Positions 53,807-56,815 of a stretch of DNA of 56,815 nt are shown one piece after another. Under the pieces are notes generated by a model. The model saw only the letters and a list, made by a program, of their open reading frames with translations, was not told the DNA's origin and made no database searches. The stretch is from Oscillospiraceae bacterium. Its GTDB lineage: Bacteria > Bacillota > Clostridia > Oscillospirales > Acutalibacteraceae. The position numbers were made by a program, and so were the translations under genes. Location of the stretch: assembly GCA_015065975.1 (NCBI GenBank), contig SVPG01000012.1:1-56815 (forward strand), written 5' to 3'. The number at the start of each line of letters is the position of its first letter. Position 1 is the first letter of the stretch.

Positions 53807-54613
53807 TTATATCTCGATTTGTGTCGGTGTGCGGTTTTCGTAGATGACATATGAATCGAAGCCGCATTCGCGAAGCAGCTCGATGCCCTCGCGTATGCCG
53901 CCTCCGACGACCGATGCGCTGTGGGAGTCGCTGCCGAGTGTTATGAGCTTTCCGCCGAGCTCGCGGAATCTTCTGAGCATGGCGGCGTCGGGAGTGAAGA
54001 AGCCGCCGCTGCGTCCGATGAGTTTTGTGTTGACCTCGAGAGCCTTCCCGCGTTTTGCGAGGGTCTCGAATATCGCGTCGTGGATATCGTCAAAGCGCGA
54101 TATATCAAGCGTTGCTCCGTCACGCAGGGTCATGTAGCGCAGGGGATAGGTCAGGTGGGCGAGCGAGTCAAACTCGCAGTTCTGCGCGACAAGAAGAACG
54201 TCGTTGATATAACGGTCGTAGACCGCGGCGGCGTCGACCTTCTTGTAATCAAACCAGTAAAAATCCTCACCGTCGTTTATATAGTGAACCGAACCGAGGA
54301 CAAAATCGTAGTCGTTCTCCGCGAGCAGAGCGTTTGCCTGCTCCATGGCGCACTGCGGCTGACCGAGCTCAAGACCGCGCAGGACACGCAGTTCCGAGCC
54401 GTTTTCAAGAGCGGCGTTTGCGACCGAATCGCGTATGCGCGAACTTTCGCACTGGTCGGGAGAATCGACCTTTCCGCACTCAAAATGGTCGGTTACCGCA
54501 ATGCAGGAAAGCCCTGCGCTGCGGGCGGCAGCGGCGATATCGGCGATGCTGTCGTGTCCGTCAAAGGAATGAATGCTGTGTATATGTGTGTCGGCAAGAA
54601 ATGGGGTTTTCAT
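53807..54613 (-). CDS. PHP family phosphatase (histidinol-phosphatase type)
   Basis: A 268-residue metal-dependent phosphatase. The PHP metal motifs are present: DTHIHSIHSFDGHDS at the start, AVTDHFE, ELGQP, GSVHYIND and GSDSHSA near the C-terminus. In Firmicutes this subgroup (HisK/HisJ) dephosphorylates histidinol phosphate, but no other histidine gene is in the window, so other phosphate esters are possible. It follows the threonine aldolase gene by 14 bp and is probably co-transcribed with it. Confidence 0.9.
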   Translation of the reverse strand: MKTPFLADTHIHSIHSFDGHDSIADIAAAARSAGLSCIAVTDHFECGKVDSPDQCESSRIRDSVANAALENGSELRVLRGLELGQPQCAMEQANALLAENDYDFVLGSVHYINDGEDFYWFDYKKVDAAAVYDRYINDVLLVAQNCEFDSLAHLTYPLRYMTLRDGATLDISRFDDIHDAIFETLAKRGKALEVNTKLIGRSGGFFTPDAAMLRRFRELGGKLITLGSDSHSASVVGGGIREGIELLRECGFDSYVIYENRTPTQIEI

Positions 54614-54627
54614 AAAGCGGTTTCCTT

Positions 54628-55653
54628 TCAGAGAATCTTGCGAAGCTCGTCGATGTCCTCTTCGCGTGTTGCCCAGCTTGTGGCGAAACGCACAACGGTG
54701 CGCTCGTCATCGAGCTTTTCCCAGAATGAGAAGGTGACCTTGCCGCTGAGCTCAGCCATCTTCTTGTTGTCGAGAATTATGAACTGCTGGTTGGTGGGAG
54801 AATCGAGATGGAAGCTGTATCCCTTTTTCTCGAAGGCTTCCTTCAGGAGCTTTGCCATATCGATGGCGTGACGGCTGATTTTAAAATAGAGATCATCGGT
54901 GAAGAGGGTGTCGAACTGAATGCCGACAAGACGTCCCTTTGCGAGAAGAGCGCCGTGCTGTTTGACGGTGGTCATGAAATAGGCGGGCATATTTCCCTTT
55001 GTGAAGACGACCGCTTCGCCGCACAGTGCGCCCACCTTTGTGCCGCCGATATAGAATACGTCGCAGTATTTCGCGATGTCGGCAAGCGTGACGTCGGTCT
55101 CATAGCTCATCAGACCGTAGCCGAGACGTGCGCCGTCCATATAGAGAGGAATACGGTTTTCGGAGCATATCTCCGAAAGGGCTCTGAGCTCGTCCTTTGT
55201 GTAAAGGGTGCCGTATTCGGTCGGGTGGGAGATATAGACCATTCCCGGCTGCACCATGTGGCTGTTGTTTGCGTCGTTCTTGAAATCGCGCAGATATGCG
55301 GAAAGCTCGGTCGGGTCGATCTTTCCGTTGTGCTCGGGCAGCTCGAGAACCTTGTGTCCCGTGAGCTCGATCGCGCCCGCTTCGTGGAAATTGATGTGAC
55401 CGGTGACTGCGGCGACCGCGCCCTCATAGCTGCGAAGAAGTGAGTCTATGACAACGGCGTTGGTCTGGGTTCCGCCGACGAGAAAAAATATTTCCGCATC
55501 AGGACAGCCGCAGGCGGCGCGGATCTTCTCCTTTGCGCTGTCGCTGTATTTGTCAAAGCCGTAGCTTGTAAGATGCTCGTAATTGGTACGTAAAAAGCTC
55601 TCAAGTATCTTTTCGTGTGCACCCTGATTGTAGTCGCTTTCAAAGTATAGCAT
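54628..55653 (-). CDS. Low-specificity threonine aldolase
   Basis: A 341-residue PLP enzyme of fold type I that cleaves threonine and related beta-hydroxy amino acids to glycine and an aldehyde. It shows YFESDYNQGAHEKIL at the start, the PLP-phosphate region FFLVGGTQTNAVV, HINFHEAGA, LYMDGARLGYGL and the Schiff-base Lys in FYIGGTKVGALCGEA. It resembles LtaE but lacks a strict tie to that group. ATG 55653 follows AAAGGAA. The promoter upstream has a perfect -10 (TATAAT). Confidence 0.93.
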   Translation of the reverse strand: MLYFESDYNQGAHEKILESFLRTNYEHLTSYGFDKYSDSAKEKIRAACGCPDAEIFFLVGGTQTNAVVIDSLLRSYEGAVAAVTGHINFHEAGAIELTGHKVLELPEHNGKIDPTELSAYLRDFKNDANNSHMVQPGMVYISHPTEYGTLYTKDELRALSEICSENRIPLYMDGARLGYGLMSYETDVTLADIAKYCDVFYIGGTKVGALCGEAVVFTKGNMPAYFMTTVKQHGALLAKGRLVGIQFDTLFTDDLYFKISRHAIDMAKLLKEAFEKKGYSFHLDSPTNQQFIILDNKKMAELSGKVTFSFWEKLDDERTVVRFATSWATREEDIDELRKIL

Positions 55654-55689
55654 TGGAATGTGTTCCTTTCTGACGGTTACTTACGGACA

Positions 55690-55718
55690 ATTATACCATA
55701 CGAGTGAAAATCTTGCAA
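55690..55718 (-). promoter_or_regulatory. Promoter of the threonine aldolase operon
   Basis: Minus strand TTGCAA (55713-55718), 17-bp spacer, TATAAT (55690-55695). Confidence 0.8.
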
Positions 55719-55772
55719 TTAAAACGCACAAAACTATTGTGCTGCGACAGCTTAATTGTTTGATAATTAACA

Positions 55773-55801
55773 TTGAAAAAAACGTATATAAGTGGTAAAA
55801 T
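55773..55801 (+). promoter_or_regulatory. Promoter of the ACT-UPF0210 operon
   Basis: TTGAAA (55773-55778), 17-bp spacer, TAAAAT (55796-55801). The leader of about 80 nt carries two small hairpins (55818-55832 with stem CCCGT/ACGGG, and 55854-55868 with stem GAGACG/CGTCTC). Confidence 0.75.
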
Positions 55802-55886
55802 ATATAGTTGGAATCAGCCCGTGAGAAACGGGAATACACACAATACATAAAATGAGACGGAACGTCTCGAAGGAAAGGAAATATAT

Positions 55887-56156
55887 ATGAGAGCCGTACT
55901 GACAGTTATAGGAAAAGATATGGTCGGCATACTTGCCGGCGTTTCGAACATCTGCGCCGAAACGGGCGTCAACATCGTTGAAGTGACCCAGTCGATACTT
56001 CAGGATATGTTCGCGATGATAATGCTTGTTGACATTTCGGCGAGCAATGTGCCGTTTGACGAGCTCAGCTCCAGACTGTCGAAATACGGCGAGGAGAATG
56101 CGCTTTCAGTCAGAATCATGCACGAGGATATTTTCAATTCGATGCACAGAATATGA
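55887..56156 (+). CDS. ACT domain protein (UPF0237)
   Basis: An 89-residue protein formed by one ACT domain: MRAVLTVIGKDMVGILAGVSNICAETGVNI at the start with the ligand-binding Gly loop, then MIMLVDISASNVPFDELSSRL. ACT domains bind amino acids; here it is probably a regulatory subunit. It is the usual partner of UPF0210 proteins, encoded 21 bp downstream. Starts after AAGGAAAGGAA. Confidence 0.93.
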   Translation: MRAVLTVIGKDMVGILAGVSNICAETGVNIVEVTQSILQDMFAMIMLVDISASNVPFDELSSRLSKYGEENALSVRIMHEDIFNSMHRI

Positions 56157-56177
56157 TCGGGGTCTGAGTGAGGTAAT

Positions 56178-56815
56178 ATGCTTAATACAAAAGATATACT
56201 TGAAACGATAAGGATGATCCAGGACGAGAATCTGGATATCCGCACCATAACCATGGGCATCAGTCTGCTCGACTGCGCAAGAGGCGACGCGGACGCTGCC
56301 TGTGCTGCTATTTACGACAAGATCTGCCGCTACGCCGAAAAGCTCGTTTGCACGGGCGAGGATATCGAGCGTGAATACGGTATTCCCATTATCAACAAGA
56401 GAATTTCCGTCACACCCATTGCAATGATCGCGGCGTCCTGCCCCGGTGCCGATCCTGTCAGATATGCTCAGGCACTCGACAGAGCGGCGCAGACGGTCGG
56501 CGTAAACTTCATCGGCGGATATTCCGCTCTTGTACATAAGGGCTTCGGACCGGGCGACTATGCCCTGATAAACAGCATTCCCGAGGCTCTGGCAGTCACA
56601 AAGAAGGTCTGCTCGTCGGTCAACGTCGGCTCGACAAAGGCGGGCATAAACATGGACGCTGTCCAGATGATGGGCAGAATCATAAGAGAATGTGCCGAAA
56701 AGACAGCGGACGACAGCTGCTTCGGTGCTGCAAAGCTGGTCGTTTTCTGCAACGCTCCCGAGGATAACCCCTTCATGGCGGGTGCATTCCACGGCGCGGG
56801 CGAGGCCGATTGTGT
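56178..56815 (+). CDS. UPF0210 (PFL) family protein, 3' partial
   Basis: The frame runs open to the right edge (about 212 residues visible of roughly 450). It reads [68 protein letters not shown] and [21 protein letters not shown], the conserved core of UPF0210/DUF711. ATG 56178 follows GAGTGAGG. The pairing with an ACT protein is conserved across Firmicutes; activity is unresolved, though a formate-lyase-like fold has been suggested for relatives (from memory, not checked). Confidence 0.93.
   Translation, partial: MLNTKDILETIRMIQDENLDIRTITMGISLLDCARGDADAACAAIYDKICRYAEKLVCTGEDIEREYGIPIINKRISVTPIAMIAASCPGADPVRYAQALDRAAQTVGVNFIGGYSALVHKGFGPGDYALINSIPEALAVTKKVCSSVNVGSTKAGINMDAVQMMGRIIRECAEKTADDSCFGAAKLVVFCNAPEDNPFMAGAFHGAGEADC

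Overview
The window reads as chromosome of a Gram-positive Clostridia bacterium, most like the Ruminococcaceae/Oscillospiraceae. Support comes from the hrcA-grpE-dnaK-dnaJ order under a perfect CIRCE operator, a sortase-type C-terminus, a SpoIID-like protein, BlaI/M56 and MerR regulators, GGAGG-type ribosome sites and consensus TTGACA-17-TATAAT promoters. No phage, transposon, integrase or CRISPR array is visible. One tRNA gene (Arg, CCG) is present and there is no rRNA. The left edge cuts a large surface-protein gene and the right edge cuts a UPF0210 gene.

Layout. 1-4.8 kb: the end of a giant repeat-built, sortase-anchored surface protein. 4.8-6 kb: a split chromate-type transporter pair. 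6-11.7 kb (minus): the CIRCE/HrcA heat-shock operon with manA as its last gene and a tiny leader ORF overlapping the hrcA start. 11.9-14.3 kb: a Thr-linker membrane protein, a second membrane protein and folK. 14.3-23.7 kb: a GH3 glycosidase lipoprotein, GNAT, an autoregulated TipA-like MerR, a phosphatase/ZIP/rhodanese operon, a purine permease, a VWA protein, and an alpha/beta hydrolase-macrodomain pair. 23.7-28.5 kb: feoAB diverging from two small XRE regulators, a DUF3169-like membrane protein and a membrane-embedded M28-type peptidase. 28.6-35.5 kb: an orphan protein, thioredoxin, a five-SH3 polysaccharide deacetylase, a cyclase-family hydrolase, an NTF2-like protein, a second alpha/beta hydrolase and a CPA2 antiporter. 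35.5-38.4 kb: an AT-richer block with a MerR regulator, two small membrane proteins, tRNA-Arg and a GNAT. 38.5-44.8 kb: a zinc-ribbon membrane protein, ychF, GNAT, a lipoprotein and a SpoIID/peptidoglycan-binding cluster. 44.9-51.4 kb: LemA with a DUF2207 protein, an O-antigen-ligase-like protein, thpR and an MFS transporter. 51.4-53.7 kb: an AT-richer BlaI/M56/membrane-protein operon. 53.8-56.8 kb: a PHP phosphatase, threonine aldolase, and the ACT-UPF0210 pair.

The strongest leads are regulatory and envelope-related. The feoAB/XRE divergent region has two face-to-face consensus promoters whose -10 boxes overlap, and each -35 box lies in an identical-arm palindrome TGACAA-N6-TTGTCA. The XRE operon behind it encodes a peptidase with two membrane segments inserted between its metal ligands. 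A BlaI-M56 operon has the signalling protease but neither the penicillin-sensor domain nor a beta-lactamase. A second regulator-membrane module uses a MerR protein with a 19-bp-spaced promoter. None can be called a proven new system from sequence alone; each is stated with a decisive test. Promoters, terminators and starts were read by eye, and family names rest on motif recognition without database searches.
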